DNA of 64,000 bases from Piscibacillus halophilus (GCF_900110685.1 NZ_FOES01000008.1:1-64000), one strand, 5' to 3'; positions 54,230 through 64,000 are shown, numbered from the stretch's first letter. Translations and numbers: made by a program. The notes: a model not told the origin generated them from the letters alone.

Positions 54230-55888
54230 TTATTCCTTCATCTTAAAATGCGCTAAGTGTTTGTTAAGCTCGTTTACCATGTTTTCTAGTTGTTTGGCTT
54301 CTTGTTTTAATTGATCAAAGGCGTGCTGTTGTTCTTCTGCTGACGCTGAAATTTCTTCAGTGCCTGCAGCAGTCTCTTCGGTAATTGCGCTTACGTTCTG
54401 AATGGACGATGTGACTTGTGAGCTTTGATCTTTAGATATATTCATTTCTTCTACTAGTGCATTTAGACGTTCATAGATGGTGTTAACATGTTCATGAATG
54501 TATTTAAACGATTCTTCTGATGAATTAAGCGATTCATGTTGTTGGTTAGTTAATTGTACGGTCTCATGCATTTCTTGTTCAATCGTTGTGACGCCTGATT
54601 TAATTTGATCGACCATGTTTGAAATTTCACTCGTCGCGTTCGTCGATTGCTCAGCTAGTTTTCTTACCTCATCTGCGACAACTGCAAATCCTTTCCCATG
54701 TTCTCCAGCGCGAGCAGCTTCAATCGCAGCATTTAATGCTAATAGATTCGTCTGTTCTGAAAGATCATTTACAAGATTAATGGTTTTTTCAATTTCGTCG
54801 GTATATTGTATAAATTGATTAACTGACTTCTCAACCTTCTGAATCGATTGATTGTGTTGTTCCATGACAGTTCTTTGATCTTGAATAGCTGATTGCCCAT
54901 CTTTAACAGAAGAGAGGGCCTGTGTACTTTTTTCAGATGCATTTTGGCTTTCTGCCATATTCTTCTCAAAGTTAGTATTCATTTTCTCCATTAATTCCGC
55001 TACATCTTGAATATCATTTGAAATGGATTGGCTTCCCTCTGCTAGCTCATCTGTTGAACTAGATACTTGCTGGGAGGCCTCTGATAATCCTTCCATCTCA
55101 TCGTTCAACTTTGTACTAAATTCATTGACATTGCTTCCGATTTTTTGAACCGATTGAAGTGTGGAAGTTAAGTTATCAATCATAATTTTAAATGCCTGTT
55201 TTAATTGATCTATTTCGTCTTTAGCAACCTCAGGAGCACTGATATTTGTTGTTAAATCCCCATCTGCTACTTGAGTTGCTTGGTTTGACAGCTCTCTCAT
55301 TGGTTTTGCAATACGGGCCGTCAGTCGAGATGTAGCTAGAATAGATAATGCCACTAGAACGATCGCTGCAATAACGGCAAACGTAATCAGATTTTGAATT
55401 GCATTTTCTTGAGAGGCAACCTTTCCATCGTACCACGCTTGTGCCTCTCGCTGAAGCATATAAATATCATTTAACATACCTGCCGTTCTAGAAGCTTGCC
55501 TTTGGACTTCGTTTAAATCTTCCGTTTCTAATGCGCTGTTAGTGGTTTGCTCCCAGCTATTAAACTTATTTAAAGCTTGATCGAACCACTTTTGTTGTTC
55601 TTCCGTACGAATCATTGATTCGACGTTTTTGATGGTTTCATTTGTCGTTTCAACTTGTGTTAAAGCCTTTTGTCGAGATGCTTCTGAAGGGTTGAAGCCA
55701 TATGTATCTAATGTCTGTTCAACCGTGATAAGTTCACTGTTTAACTCTTTTACCTCAAGTAAATACTCGACATCCTCGTTTGAAGAACTCTCAAGACTAA
55801 TCATCTGAAATACAATATATGAAATTAAGACTAGACTTAATAACAGTGGGATTAGTGTCATCGTGTATAATCGTTTACTAATACTCAT
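54230..55888 (-). CDS. Methyl-accepting chemotaxis protein
   Basis: 552 residues: TM1 (about 11-31), an extracellular helical domain of about 135 residues, TM2 (about 169-188), HAMP (about 190-245) and a full cytoplasmic signalling domain with the hairpin tip [26 protein letters not shown]. The small four-helix sensor is too small to contain a dCache fold, so it may sense through a partner. The start overlaps the stop of the BMP-lipoprotein gene by 4 bases (ATGA), strongly suggesting that the lipoprotein is that partner. Confidence 0.92.
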   Translation of the reverse strand: MSISKRLYTMTLIPLLLSLVLISYIVFQMISLESSSNEDVEYLLEVKELNSELITVEQTLDTYGFNPSEASRQKALTQVETTNETIKNVESMIRTEEQQKWFDQALNKFNSWEQTTNSALETEDLNEVQRQASRTAGMLNDIYMLQREAQAWYDGKVASQENAIQNLITFAVIAAIVLVALSILATSRLTARIAKPMRELSNQATQVADGDLTTNISAPEVAKDEIDQLKQAFKIMIDNLTSTLQSVQKIGSNVNEFSTKLNDEMEGLSEASQQVSSSTDELAEGSQSISNDIQDVAELMEKMNTNFEKNMAESQNASEKSTQALSSVKDGQSAIQDQRTVMEQHNQSIQKVEKSVNQFIQYTDEIEKTINLVNDLSEQTNLLALNAAIEAARAGEHGKGFAVVADEVRKLAEQSTNATSEISNMVDQIKSGVTTIEQEMHETVQLTNQQHESLNSSEESFKYIHEHVNTIYERLNALVEEMNISKDQSSQVTSSIQNVSAITEETAAGTEEISASAEEQQHAFDQLKQEAKQLENMVNELNKHLAHFKMKE

Positions 55889-56826
55889 TGTTCCACCACC
55901 TCATCAATACGACTTTGCTCAGATTCTGTCAGCTGTATGAGTCGAATTGGAGCTAGGCCGACACCTTCTTCTTCAATCCCTAATTCAATATGGCTTCCGT
56001 CTAATTTTTCACCATTTGCAAGCTTTTCCATGATATCGTACAAAGCAATGTTCACATTTTTCATCATCGAAGACACCACTGCATCTTCTGCAACAAAATA
56101 CTGATCCGTATCTACACCAAAAGCATAGATTCCTTGTTTTTCAGCTTCTTTCAGTGTTCCGACTCCTGTAAAGCCAGCCGCATGAAAAATGTAATCGGCA
56201 CCTTGTTCGACCATATCTTGCGTGATTTGAGCACCTAATCCGTCATCGTCAAAGGTTTCAGCATACTCAACTAATACGTCTGCTTCACTATTGACCTCTT
56301 TAACACCTTTTGTAAATCCTTCTTCAAATTTCTCTACAACTTCAATGCGCTCTCCACCAATAAATCCAACAACATCGGATTCTGTTTTCATGCCCGCAAT
56401 GAGCCCGATTAAGTAACTACCTTCATCCTCTTTAAACGTAATCGAGGTTACATTGTCCTTCTCAGAAACCGCGTCGATTAATACGAATTGCTGTTCAGGA
56501 TATTTTTCCGCTAATTGGTCCATGGCTGCCAAAGCATTATAGCTTAAACCTATAATGACATCATGGTCTTGTTCTATAAGATTCTCCATTTGGGCTACAA
56601 AATCACTTTCAAAAGGTTCGCGGTAATCGAAGGTAATGCCTAACTCATCTCGTGCTTGTTCTAAACCATGAAAGGCAGAGTCGCTAAATGAATCATCACC
56701 TAAACCACTTTCGGTAACTAATAGACCAGCACTGATTCCATCATCTGCTGTATGATTGTTGTCGTCATTACACCCAGTAAGTATAATGGTTATGACTATA
56801 AGTGCGATAAATAGCACCCGTTTCAT
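55885..56826 (-). CDS. BMP-family (Med-like) ligand-binding lipoprotein
   Basis: 313 residues with lipobox LTGC (Cys19), then a BMP/Med-type periplasmic-binding fold: [73 protein letters not shown] and GVDTDQYF. Relatives bind purine nucleosides or act as positive regulators (Med). No ABC permease or ATPase lies nearby; instead it is coupled by a 4-base overlap to a chemoreceptor. ATG 56826 follows AGGAGTGATG. Confidence 0.88.
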   Translation of the reverse strand: MKRVLFIALIVITIILTGCNDDNNHTADDGISAGLLVTESGLGDDSFSDSAFHGLEQARDELGITFDYREPFESDFVAQMENLIEQDHDVIIGLSYNALAAMDQLAEKYPEQQFVLIDAVSEKDNVTSITFKEDEGSYLIGLIAGMKTESDVVGFIGGERIEVVEKFEEGFTKGVKEVNSEADVLVEYAETFDDDGLGAQITQDMVEQGADYIFHAAGFTGVGTLKEAEKQGIYAFGVDTDQYFVAEDAVVSSMMKNVNIALYDIMEKLANGEKLDGSHIELGIEEEGVGLAPIRLIQLTESEQSRIDEVVEQ

Positions 56827-57017
56827 ATCATCACTCCTAACTACTATTCTTAGATCGTATCGAACTATAATATCGGCATAGTATTCCACCTTTTAACACT
56901 TTAGGAAATAGACTGAATTGGAGTTATTTTCGATCAATTTGAGAAGTCGCCTTTACTTTATAATCAAGCCGCTTTATGGCAAAATAGATTTAGACTAGTA
57001 TTGAGGGAGGTTTCGCG

Positions 57018-57539
57018 ATGAAGTCGTTTGACGATAAAGACAATAAGAAAAGTAATCAATTTACGATTATGAAAGATGATCCCATTGATGGTCACCCAGG
57101 TTATACCGGTGGAGGAGCCATCAGTTTAGAAAATATGTCTCCATTAATTGTTGACCCAAATGAGGACCGTGTATGGGTGGATATGGGTGCGATGCATGCT
57201 CGAAGTGAAGTGGAGAAAAGAATAAAATTTGTAACCGAAAAAGAAGAAGTTCCAAATGGAAAACCTTATTGGATTGTTTGGGTGACGGTCGAACGCAAAG
57301 AAGAGGGACCTTATTATCACGGTGTGGCAGCAAGTTATTTAGAAGTAGACCGTGAGGCACGTCGTGGGTTTAAAATTTTAGCTGAACACGTCAACCGAAT
57401 GGACAAATCGCTTAAAGGTCGTGTCGTTGTGGATCAAATGGATGATCATTCGAAGAAATTATTAGGAGATTTCCTTAAAGATTTCAATGAGACTTACTGG
57501 GAAAATTCAACAGATGAATTGAAACAAGCGTTCGCATAA
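57018..57539 (+). CDS. ywhD: YwhD family protein
   Basis: 173 residues with conserved blocks DDPIDGHPGYTGGGAISLEN, VWVDMGAMHARSEVEKRIKF and PYYHGVAASYLEVD, as in B. subtilis YwhD, a soluble protein of unknown function. GGGAGG precedes ATG 57018. It is convergent with pbpG, its usual neighbour. Confidence 0.88.
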   Translation: MKSFDDKDNKKSNQFTIMKDDPIDGHPGYTGGGAISLENMSPLIVDPNEDRVWVDMGAMHARSEVEKRIKFVTEKEEVPNGKPYWIVWVTVERKEEGPYYHGVAASYLEVDREARRGFKILAEHVNRMDKSLKGRVVVDQMDDHSKKLLGDFLKDFNETYWENSTDELKQAFA

Positions 57540-57645
57540 TTATGAATGAATTGTGAACATTAATCTTTTACATTGTAAGATTAGAAAATCATTTGTAAAA
57601 TAAAACTAAACATGGGTTTTTACGCACATGTTTATTAGGACAAAT

Positions 57646-57690
57646 AAAAGGGGCTAGCCATTTGTGGCCAGCCCCTTTTATTTTTATAAC
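57646..57690. terminator. Bidirectional terminator between ywhD and pbpG
   Basis: AAAAGGGGCTAGCC/GGCCAGCCCCTTTT stem with T-rich flanks on both sides. A smaller ACATG/CATGT hairpin for ywhD lies at 57606-57633. Confidence 0.88.
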
Positions 57691-57694
57691 TATA

Positions 57695-59638
57695 TCACCT
57701 ACTACACGCTTCTTTTGGTTGAGTCCCTTTAATAAAATACATTAATCGAGTTTCACCTTCGCATGCAGGACCCTCTAGTTTTCCTGTGATCGGATCAACC
57801 TGTACACCTACGACTCCGGAAGGCGCTTCAAACGTTTCAAGTGGTAGGTCCTCATGTATTTGCTCCATATACTTAGCCCAAACTTGTTTAGCTACACGTG
57901 TATCTTGAATTTTTTCTATTTCTCTATTGTCATCGTAACCAGTCCAAATAGCGGTCGTATATTGTGGACTATAACCAATCATCCAGCTGTCATTGGGTGT
58001 TGTACCTGACTTACCTGCGTATTGATGGGTCAGCTGGTCTGCGATATTCCCACCTGTTACACTCATATAATCGCTTAATCGGTTATCAAACATCCCTGTA
58101 AGCATATGGGTCAGCACAAACGCATGATTTTCCTCTAACATTCGTTCAGGTTTTTCAGATTGGTGTTGATATACGACATTCCCATCTCGGTCAACAATTT
58201 TGTCAATGACATAAGGGTCTACTGACCACCCCTCATTAGCTAAAACACTGTAAGCTTCAGCCATCTCAAGTGGAGAAACAGTCGCAGTACCTAATGCCAA
58301 AGAAAGAACCGGTTGAAGCTCTTGATCAATCCCAAAAGCGTGAGCAGCTTCTACCAAGTTTTCAGGATCTATATATTGGTTTGTTTTTAGTGCAAAAATA
58401 TTATCCGATACCGCTACTGCTTGAGCAAGTGTAACAGGGCGGTCTGCATAATGATCGCCAAAGTTAGCAGGGCTGTATGTTTTGCCGTTTTCAAGTGTAA
58501 AGGTTGTTTGGCGACTTTCAAGTGTGGTGGATGGTGTAAAACCATAAACTAAGGCTGCATAGTAGAGAAACGGTTTAAATGTAGAGCCTGTCATCCGTTT
58601 AGCTTGAGTTACCCGGTTAAAAGGTGTCTGATCAAAGTTTCTTCCACCTTGCATGGCGACAATTTTTCCGCTCTTAGGATCAATCGTGACAGCTCCAATT
58701 TGCAGCTCTTCTGAATCCTCGGGTAATTCTTCTTGAATGGTTTGTTCAAGTTTTTGCTGTGCTTCTTGATTAATCGTGGTGTACACTTGATAGCCTTGTC
58801 CATCTAATGATTGACGGTCAATTCCTAAAATCTTTGAGGCTTCTTTCATGGCATATTCAGTTAAATATTTACCAACCTCCGTTTCTTGTTCTGAAGCGGT
58901 TACGGAGACACTTAATTCTTTTTGCTTAGCTCGGTTCATCGCTGTTTCAGTGATTTTCCCTGTTTCATGCATACGTTCTAAAATCCATTTCTGACGATCA
59001 ATCGCATTTTCATATGAGACAAGGGGTGAATAGACAGATGGACCTTTCGGAATTCCAGATAATAAAGCAGCTTCTTCTAGCGTTAAATCATCGGCATTTT
59101 TATCGAAATAAAATTGACTTGCAGCTTGAATACCATATTGTCCATGTCCGAAATAAATCGTATTTAAATAGCCTTCTAAAATCTCATTTTTGTCTTGAAA
59201 AATTTCTAAACGTAAGGCAATTAGAGCTTCTTGGATTTTTCGTTTCCAAGTCTTTTGGTTCGTTAAAAATACATTTCGCGCGTACTGTTGAGTAATGGTA
59301 CTAGCTCCTTGCAGTTTATCCATGGAGAGAATGTTATAATAGGTGGCACCTAAAATCCGTTTTACGTCGAAACCAAAATGTTGATAAAAATGCTCATCCT
59401 CAGCGGCAAGAAAAGCATCTAATACATGTGGAGAGATATCATCTAATTCTACCCAAAATCTATTTTGAACCCCCTGTTCTACTGCTAGGACTTCACCATC
59501 TTGATCATATACAATGGTATTTTCATCAAGGTTGATCTCAGGTGGTCCTTGAAGAACAGAGTACACAAGTATGACAACTCCAGCTGAGATGGTAAAGACT
59601 AATAGAGCAATAATAGGTGTTAATATTTTTTTAATCAT
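57695..59638 (-). CDS. pbpG: Class A penicillin-binding protein, PBP2d-like
   Basis: 647-residue bifunctional cell-wall synthase: N-terminal membrane anchor (7-30), GT51 transglycosylase domain with the catalytic Glu in AAEDEHFYQHFGFD and QGASTITQQYARN, then a transpeptidase domain with GSTFKP (Ser-x-x-Lys), SDN and KSGTT. In B. subtilis PbpG acts in the germ-cell wall of spores, alongside ywhD in the map as here. AGGAGAGGTG precedes ATG 59638. Monocistronic. Confidence 0.92.
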   Translation of the reverse strand: MIKKILTPIIALLVFTISAGVVILVYSVLQGPPEINLDENTIVYDQDGEVLAVEQGVQNRFWVELDDISPHVLDAFLAAEDEHFYQHFGFDVKRILGATYYNILSMDKLQGASTITQQYARNVFLTNQKTWKRKIQEALIALRLEIFQDKNEILEGYLNTIYFGHGQYGIQAASQFYFDKNADDLTLEEAALLSGIPKGPSVYSPLVSYENAIDRQKWILERMHETGKITETAMNRAKQKELSVSVTASEQETEVGKYLTEYAMKEASKILGIDRQSLDGQGYQVYTTINQEAQQKLEQTIQEELPEDSEELQIGAVTIDPKSGKIVAMQGGRNFDQTPFNRVTQAKRMTGSTFKPFLYYAALVYGFTPSTTLESRQTTFTLENGKTYSPANFGDHYADRPVTLAQAVAVSDNIFALKTNQYIDPENLVEAAHAFGIDQELQPVLSLALGTATVSPLEMAEAYSVLANEGWSVDPYVIDKIVDRDGNVVYQHQSEKPERMLEENHAFVLTHMLTGMFDNRLSDYMSVTGGNIADQLTHQYAGKSGTTPNDSWMIGYSPQYTTAIWTGYDDNREIEKIQDTRVAKQVWAKYMEQIHEDLPLETFEAPSGVVGVQVDPITGKLEGPACEGETRLMYFIKGTQPKEACSR

Positions 59639-59848
59639 GGGGCACCTCTCCTGTATTTCGACATTAATTGCTCTTATTAGTATGTAAAAATTGGCATTAA
59701 TTTAAACATTGAAGACTTCTATTTAACCGTATTGTTCGATATAATCAGTTTGAAGAATTTCATTCAGACTCGTTTTATGGCAAAATATATAGGTATCTAA
59801 AAATATTTGAATTACGGTTGATTGGTTAAGATAGAAAGGAAGATTGGT

Positions 59849-60289
59849 TTGTCGAATGAAACAATCCCCGTTCATATAAAGATAGAAACTGAAATTGTGG
59901 ATGATCAAAATGGTAATGAGAATATATCCAGAACAGAAAATGGTTCATATGTTCATAGAGGAAAGGTTCATATGATTAAATATAAAGAGGAAATGGAAGA
60001 CCTAGGCCTCGTCCATACAACGATTGTCATTCAAGACGATCGCGTATCTATTAAACGTGAAGGTTCATTGCAAATGCACCAAGTATTCCGCATTGGATCG
60101 AGTACGGAATGTGTATACCATCATCCGTACGGAAAATTCCGCATGGAAACTACTACACATCATATGCAATTTGTAAAAGGAATTGGAAACCGTTCCGGCC
60201 GGATCTATTTAAATTATGATGTGGCATTGAATGATCAAGAGCCGAGACGCCATACATTTGAGTTACACTTTCAAGAGGAGGTTGCCTAA
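59849..60289 (+). CDS. ywiB: YwiB/DUF1934 beta-barrel protein
   Basis: 146 residues, strand-rich, with the DUF1934 blocks VHIKIETEIVDD, YKEEMEDLGLVHTTIVI and GKFRMETTTHHMQ. A calycin-like barrel of unknown ligand. TTG 59849 is 6 bases after AGGAAG and gives the family length; TTG 59822 is less likely. argS follows with no gap, and its ribosome site lies inside ywiB. Confidence 0.87.
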   Translation: MSNETIPVHIKIETEIVDDQNGNENISRTENGSYVHRGKVHMIKYKEEMEDLGLVHTTIVIQDDRVSIKREGSLQMHQVFRIGSSTECVYHHPYGKFRMETTTHHMQFVKGIGNRSGRIYLNYDVALNDQEPRRHTFELHFQEEVA

Positions 60290-61960
60290 ATGAACATAGT
60301 AGGTCAAATCGAACAAACATTAAAACAAGAAATTGAATCCGCTGTTCTGAAAGCGGGTCTCGCAACTCAGGAAGAAATGCCTGATGTTGTTTTAGAAACA
60401 CCAAAAGATAAAGCACATGGTGATTATGCAACAAATATGGCCATGCAGTTAGCTCGCATTGCAAAAAAGGCACCACGTCAAATAGCTGAAGATCTCGTGG
60501 AGCATTTAGATACGGAAAAAGCGTCAGTTAAACAAGTTGATATTGCTGGTCCCGGTTTTATTAACTTTTTTATTGATCAGTCATCTTTAACACAAGTAGT
60601 CGATACCATTTTAAATCAAGGTGAAGCATACGGGACATCGAATGCAGGTAATGGAAAACGCGTACAAATCGAGTTTGTGTCAGCTAACCCGACTGGAACC
60701 CTTCATTTAGGACATGCTCGTGGGGCGGCGTTTGGTGATGCATTAGCGAACGTGATGGAAAAAGCGGGTTTCGATATTGAACGTGAATATTACATTAATG
60801 ATGCAGGTAATCAAATTGATAATCTTGCGCAATCCATTAATGCTCGTTATTTCCAAGCGTTAGGTCAAGAGATGGCCATGCCAGAAGATGGTTACCAAGG
60901 GCAAGATATTATTGATTTAGCTAACGATTTAGTCGCAGAGCATGCGGACCGTTTTACAAAAATGGATGAGAGTGATCGTTTATTAGAATTTCGTCACTAT
61001 GGTTTAAAACATTTACTACATCGAATTGAGAAAGACCTTGCAAATTATCGCGTGACATTTGATTCTTGGTTCTCTGAAACGTCATTATACGAACAAAACT
61101 TAGTGGCTAATGCTGTTGAGCAGTTACGTGAAAAAGGTTACGTCTATGAGGCAGATGGCGCAACATGGTTTAAATCTACAGATTTTGGTGATGACAAGGA
61201 CCGTGTATTGGTCAAACAAGACGGTTCTTACACTTATTTAACACCCGATATTGCTTATCACTTAAATAAAATTCAGCGTGGCTTTGATGAGTTAATAAAT
61301 GTTTGGGGAGCGGACCACCACGGTTATGTAGCACGTATGCATGCGGCAATCCAAGCATTAGGCTATTCTAAAGACGTTTTAGATATTAAAATTACCCAGA
61401 TGGTCAACCTGTTTGAAAACGGAGAAAAAGTGAAAATGAGTAAGCGTACAGGTAAGGCTGTCACGATGAAAGAACTGATTGAAGAGGTCGGTTTAGATGC
61501 GACTCGTTATTTCTTTATCATGCGCTCGAATGACGCTCATTTAGATTTTGATTTAGACTTAGCTAAAACTCAATCTAATGAAAACCCAGTTTATTACGTA
61601 CAATATGCACATGCTCGTATTTGCAGTATGTTACGCCAAGCTGAGGAAAAAGGCGTTGATATTAATGCTGAGGTAGACACATCTTTACTTCAGGCAGAAA
61701 AAGAAGTTGCGTTATTGAAGCGGTTAGGGGATTATCCTCAAGTTGTTGCAGATGCAGCTGAAAAACGTACGCCTCACCGTATACCTCAGTATGTTTTTGA
61801 CTTAGCATCTGATCTTCATAGTTTTTACAATGCAGAAAAGGTTATTGATTTAGACAATATGGAATTAACGCAAGCTAGAATTACTTTAATGAAGGCTGTA
61901 CGTGTCGTGATCCAAGATGCCTTAAAATTAATTGGTGTTGAAGCACCAGAAAAAATGTAA
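60290..61960 (+). CDS. argS: Arginyl-tRNA synthetase
   Basis: 556 residues, the Bacillus-type length. The N-terminal Add-1 domain, class I signature [28 protein letters not shown] and the C-terminal anticodon-binding domain ([13 protein letters not shown] onward) are all intact. It charges tRNA-Arg. No T-box leader is visible; translation is probably coupled to ywiB. Confidence 0.97.
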   Translation: MNIVGQIEQTLKQEIESAVLKAGLATQEEMPDVVLETPKDKAHGDYATNMAMQLARIAKKAPRQIAEDLVEHLDTEKASVKQVDIAGPGFINFFIDQSSLTQVVDTILNQGEAYGTSNAGNGKRVQIEFVSANPTGTLHLGHARGAAFGDALANVMEKAGFDIEREYYINDAGNQIDNLAQSINARYFQALGQEMAMPEDGYQGQDIIDLANDLVAEHADRFTKMDESDRLLEFRHYGLKHLLHRIEKDLANYRVTFDSWFSETSLYEQNLVANAVEQLREKGYVYEADGATWFKSTDFGDDKDRVLVKQDGSYTYLTPDIAYHLNKIQRGFDELINVWGADHHGYVARMHAAIQALGYSKDVLDIKITQMVNLFENGEKVKMSKRTGKAVTMKELIEEVGLDATRYFFIMRSNDAHLDFDLDLAKTQSNENPVYYVQYAHARICSMLRQAEEKGVDINAEVDTSLLQAEKEVALLKRLGDYPQVVADAAEKRTPHRIPQYVFDLASDLHSFYNAEKVIDLDNMELTQARITLMKAVRVVIQDALKLIGVEAPEKM

Positions 61961-61968
61961 CCATAAAG

Positions 61969-62005
61969 AAAGCAGGCAATCCTTATAGGGATGCCTGCTT
62001 TTTCT
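61969..62005. terminator. Terminator between argS and gerQ
   Basis: AAGCAGGCAATCC/GGGATGCCTGCTT stem followed by TTTCTT; probably used from both sides. Confidence 0.85.
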
Positions 62006-62796
62006 TATCCGAATGGGTATTGATATTCAATTTCTTCGTCAAACACGATGTAGTCAAGGTAAATCATTAATAGTAGGTACCAACGATTATTCTCAGTATC
62101 AGATACGACGATATGATCTTTTCCAGCTTCTTCTATGATACCTCTAAAAACTCTAGCGTTCCATTCGTCATTATTTTCAAATGTAAAGTAAAGTGTAGCA
62201 GGCTTGCCACGGTTCAAACGAAGAATGTTCTCGATATAAGAAAGTTCGCGTGGAAGCTGCTGTCCTCCTGGAAAAGCTCCTTGACCCATCATAGTTCCGG
62301 GAGGCATTGGTTGCCCTTGTTGCTGTCCTTGTTGTTGTCCTTGTTGTTGTCCCCCCTGTTGACCGTTTTGTGGGCCGTTTTGCATCATACCAGGCATGCC
62401 TTGCATCTGTCCTTGTGGCCCACCTTGCATCATACCAGGCATCATTTGCCCTTGTTGCCCCGTGCCCAGCATTTGCCCTTGCTGGACACCTTGCACCATA
62501 CCTGGCATTTGCTGTCCTTGTGGACCACCCATACCTTGCATAGAACCTTGCTGGTTACCCATGTAAGGCATCGTTCCTTGTGGCCCACCGTTATTAGGTG
62601 AACCTCCATACATTCCTTGCACTTTTCCACCCATTTGTCCTTTTCCTGGAAGGGTCATTTTCTTTCCGCTACCTCCTGGCCATTTTTTATCTCCGCCTGG
62701 CCACTTACCAGATGAACCTTTCAGATTGCTAGGGTTGTTGAAAGATTTTTTATCTGGTAGCTTTCCACCTTGATATTTACCTTTTGACTGATCCAA
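62005..62796 (-). CDS. gerQ: Spore coat protein GerQ
   Basis: 263 residues. The C-terminal 85 residues (LPRELSYIENILRLNRGKPA to the end) are the conserved GerQ domain, with FRGIIEEAGKDHIVVSD and YLLLMIYLDYIVFDEEIEY. The N-terminal 175 residues are Gly/Gln/Met/Pro-rich and repetitive (GQMMPGM, QGQMQGM, QQQGQQQGQ). B. subtilis GerQ is near 180 residues, so this region is expanded. GerQ is cross-linked into the coat by transglutaminase and is needed for CwlJ activity in germination. The start is TTG 62796 with GGAGGT 9 bases upstream. cwlJ lies just upstream on the same strand. Confidence 0.92.
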   Translation of the reverse strand: MDQSKGKYQGGKLPDKKSFNNPSNLKGSSGKWPGGDKKWPGGSGKKMTLPGKGQMGGKVQGMYGGSPNNGGPQGTMPYMGNQQGSMQGMGGPQGQQMPGMVQGVQQGQMLGTGQQGQMMPGMMQGGPQGQMQGMPGMMQNGPQNGQQGGQQQGQQQGQQQGQPMPPGTMMGQGAFPGGQQLPRELSYIENILRLNRGKPATLYFTFENNDEWNARVFRGIIEEAGKDHIVVSDTENNRWYLLLMIYLDYIVFDEEIEYQYPFG

Positions 62797-62828
62797 TGAT
62801 CATCTACCTCCTATATTAAAATAAAAAT

Positions 62829-63260
62829 TTATTGATCACCAAACAAGTTAGGACATTCACCTGGTTGAGGAGTATAAAAACAATGAGATTTGAAGCGGCC
62901 AACATTCCATTGTCCGAACCATTGGGGTGGACATTCTCCACCAGGCATGAAAAACCATAGTGAGTCATCTCCTGGATCGAACTCTTCTCCTCCAACCACT
63001 CTCCTGGCTAAACGTATTTCTTGTTCACGTGCTCTTTGATAAAAATATGAGTCTTGAATAGCTTCAAATCCACCTGGAGATTGATAGATCATATCTAGTA
63101 GTGAATTGATATTCTCAAAATCTAAACAATCGGCTCGTACGCGGTTAACACCAACGTTACCGACTAAGAGCATACCTAACTGACCATCTCCCTCAGCTTC
63201 AGCACGCATAAGTCTTGCTAATTCTTTGAGCTCTGCTTCGTTATAAGCTATGACTGCCAA
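62829..63260 (-). CDS. cwlJ: Spore cortex-lytic enzyme CwlJ
   Basis: 143 residues, typical CwlJ with the Hydrolase_2 fold: LARLMRAEAEGDGQLGMLLV (catalytic Glu) and GNVGVNRVRADCLDF, then SHCFYTP near the end. It has no signal peptide, as expected for a coat-located enzyme that hydrolyses cortex peptidoglycan during Ca-DPA germination and needs GerQ. The start is TTG 63260 with AGAGGTGG 6 bases upstream. Forms an operon with gerQ, 32 bases downstream. Confidence 0.94.
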   Translation of the reverse strand: MAVIAYNEAELKELARLMRAEAEGDGQLGMLLVGNVGVNRVRADCLDFENINSLLDMIYQSPGGFEAIQDSYFYQRAREQEIRLARRVVGGEEFDPGDDSLWFFMPGGECPPQWFGQWNVGRFKSHCFYTPQPGECPNLFGDQ

Positions 63261-63399
63261 CTAATACCACCTCTTTAATCCCCATCACTAGTTCATTTAT
63301 ATGATTAAATGGGTAAATGTTGATATGACTCGCTTGTACTTTTTAATTAACTTGGTAAAAAGGGGGAAGAGAGAAATCACGATTGATACGAATTTGTTA

Positions 63400-63565
63400 G
63401 AAGGAAGTATTTGCAGGTATTAAGAATTTACTTGTGGTTCTTGGAGATTTACTTGCAAGAAACTCGAGTTCATTTGCAATCTTTAAACTTCTATTTGCAA
63501 AAACGTTAAGTTTACTTGCGGTTATAGAAGAATTAATTGCGAAAATTGGAAGGGTATTTGCATTC
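63400..63565. repeat. 21-bp degenerate tandem array E (TTACTTGC core)
   Basis: TTGC or TTGT occurs at 63411, 63432, 63453, 63474, 63495, 63516, 63537 and 63558, eight units with an exact 21-base step. The preceding bases are mostly ATT or TTAC. The array abuts the hemQ terminator on one side; the other 140 bases toward cwlJ are free and should hold its sporulation promoter. No ORF crossing the array has a ribosome site. Confidence 0.88.
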
Positions 63566-63575
63566 TTTTTAATAT

Positions 63576-63607
63576 AAAAAAACTGGGCCACATTTGTGAC
63601 CCAGTTA
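63576..63607 (-). terminator. Intrinsic terminator of hemQ
   Basis: AACTGGGTCAC/GTGGCCCAGTT stem, with seven T residues on the minus strand; it begins in the hemQ stop codon. Confidence 0.92.
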
Positions 63608-64000
63608 TACTCCCATAATTTCGTTTAAATCGTCTTTTGTTTTACGATGTCCAATGAAAAATTCACCGAAAATAGCAAAACGTGCACTCACTTCATCAAA
63701 ACGCATTTCATAAATAAGTTTCTTAAATTGAAGCATATCATGAGCGTATAATGTGACGCCCCATTCCCAATCATCAAATCCGATACTTCCTGTAATGATT
63801 TGACGGACTTTACCTGCATATTTACGGCCTGTCATACCATGCTCGTACATTAAGCGGCCACGCTCATCTTTTTCTTCCATGAACCAGTTATTGTCACCTT
63901 CACGCTTACGGTCCATTGGGTAGAAGCAGACATGTTCCCATTTTGGAAGCATGGGCTTAAGACGTGCCTGTAATTCAGGGTCTGTCTCAGGATCTTTACC
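63605..64000 (-). CDS. hemQ: Coproheme decarboxylase HemQ, C-terminal part (cut by window edge)
   Basis: The last 131 codons of a reverse-strand gene, open to the window end. The sequence [19 protein letters not shown], then [18 protein letters not shown] with the likely proximal His, [15 protein letters not shown] and [14 protein letters not shown] matches HemQ (chlorite-dismutase family, B. subtilis YwfI). HemQ performs the last step of haem synthesis by the coproporphyrin route of Gram-positives. The N-terminal half lies outside the window. Confidence 0.93.
   Translation of the reverse strand, partial: GKDPETDPELQARLKPMLPKWEHVCFYPMDRKREGDNNWFMEEKDERGRLMYEHGMTGRKYAGKVRQIITGSIGFDDWEWGVTLYAHDMLQFKKLIYEMRFDEVSARFAIFGEFFIGHRKTKDDLNEIMGV

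Noticed and set aside
60290..60300. T-box leader for argS
   Set aside because: ywiB lies directly upstream with no leader space, and no T-box core motif is seen.
62280..62640. Open frames opposite gerQ rich in Leu/His or Val/Ala
   Set aside because: They are complements of the Gln/Gly/Met repeats of GerQ; no independent start signals.
63397..63591. 64-codon minus-strand ORF across array E
   Set aside because: Repeat-derived; no ribosome site and it overlaps the hemQ terminator.

Overview
The window looks like chromosomal DNA of an endospore-forming, low-GC, Gram-positive bacterium of the Bacillaceae. GerQ, CwlJ, a PBP2d-like protein, SinR/TasA/TapA/SipW, HutP, a Mn2+ yybP-ykoY riboswitch and the ywiB-argS and ywhD-pbpG pairs all fit that assignment. 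Several secreted proteins carry acidic linkers, and there are many Na+- or osmolyte-linked carriers (BCCT, NSS, TRAP, NhaP-type antiporter), so I infer a moderately halophilic or haloalkaliphilic lifestyle. The species cannot be fixed from the sequence alone.

Layout: 1-2.8 kb holds an IS1182-type transposase fragment, rarD, a HesB-like gene, an unknown gene and an MFS remnant. 2.9-8.1 kb holds typA, a ferritin-like protein and a large secreted nuclease. 8.2-14.4 kb is a peptide-type ABC importer with the binding protein divergent from dppC-dppB-dppD-dppF; the 600-base space between them carries a perfect cre box and several inverted repeats. 14.5-16.7 kb is the threonine-to-glycine pair kbl-tdh. 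17.4-19.8 kb has a BCCT carrier and an acyl-CoA thioesterase. 19.9-27.3 kb is a complete histidine utilisation operon (hutP-hutH-yjiH-like-hutU-hutI-hutG) with a recognisable HutP antitermination site.

28.2-33.2 kb is the most striking gene region, a biofilm-matrix locus: two TasA/CalY-like fibre proteins, a TapA-like protein, SipW, an LPQTG-anchored protein with a TasA-like domain, a class D sortase, and a convergent sinR. Three 16-bp palindromes made of SinR half-sites lie upstream; one sits at the predicted transcription start and the spacing is close to whole helical turns. 33.3-35.2 kb has lipM-lipA. 35.7-39.1 kb has glnK-amtB, with two perfect GlnR/TnrA boxes, and a GltB-like FMN protein. 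39.3-44.6 kb holds a cation antiporter and a TRAP transporter. 44.7-45.8 kb is a Mn2+ riboswitch and terC. 45.9-53.8 kb holds a degenerate tandem P-loop protein, tcyP, an M29 aminopeptidase, an RRNPP-type regulator with a small downstream ORF, an NSS transporter, ywdI and a DUF423 gene. 53.8-54.2 kb is a decayed element. 54.2-64 kb has a BMP lipoprotein/chemoreceptor pair, ywhD, pbpG, ywiB-argS, gerQ, cwlJ and the 3' part of hemQ.

The strongest unexplained signal is not a gene. Five intergenic arrays, at about 4.8, 19.1, 25.0, 35.4 and 63.5 kb, are built of short degenerate units repeated with an exact 21-bp period (20 bp in one). Each array has its own core sequence, four of the five directly abut an intrinsic terminator, and none lies between divergent promoters. 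I know of no named family that describes them. No rRNA, tRNA or CRISPR locus was seen.
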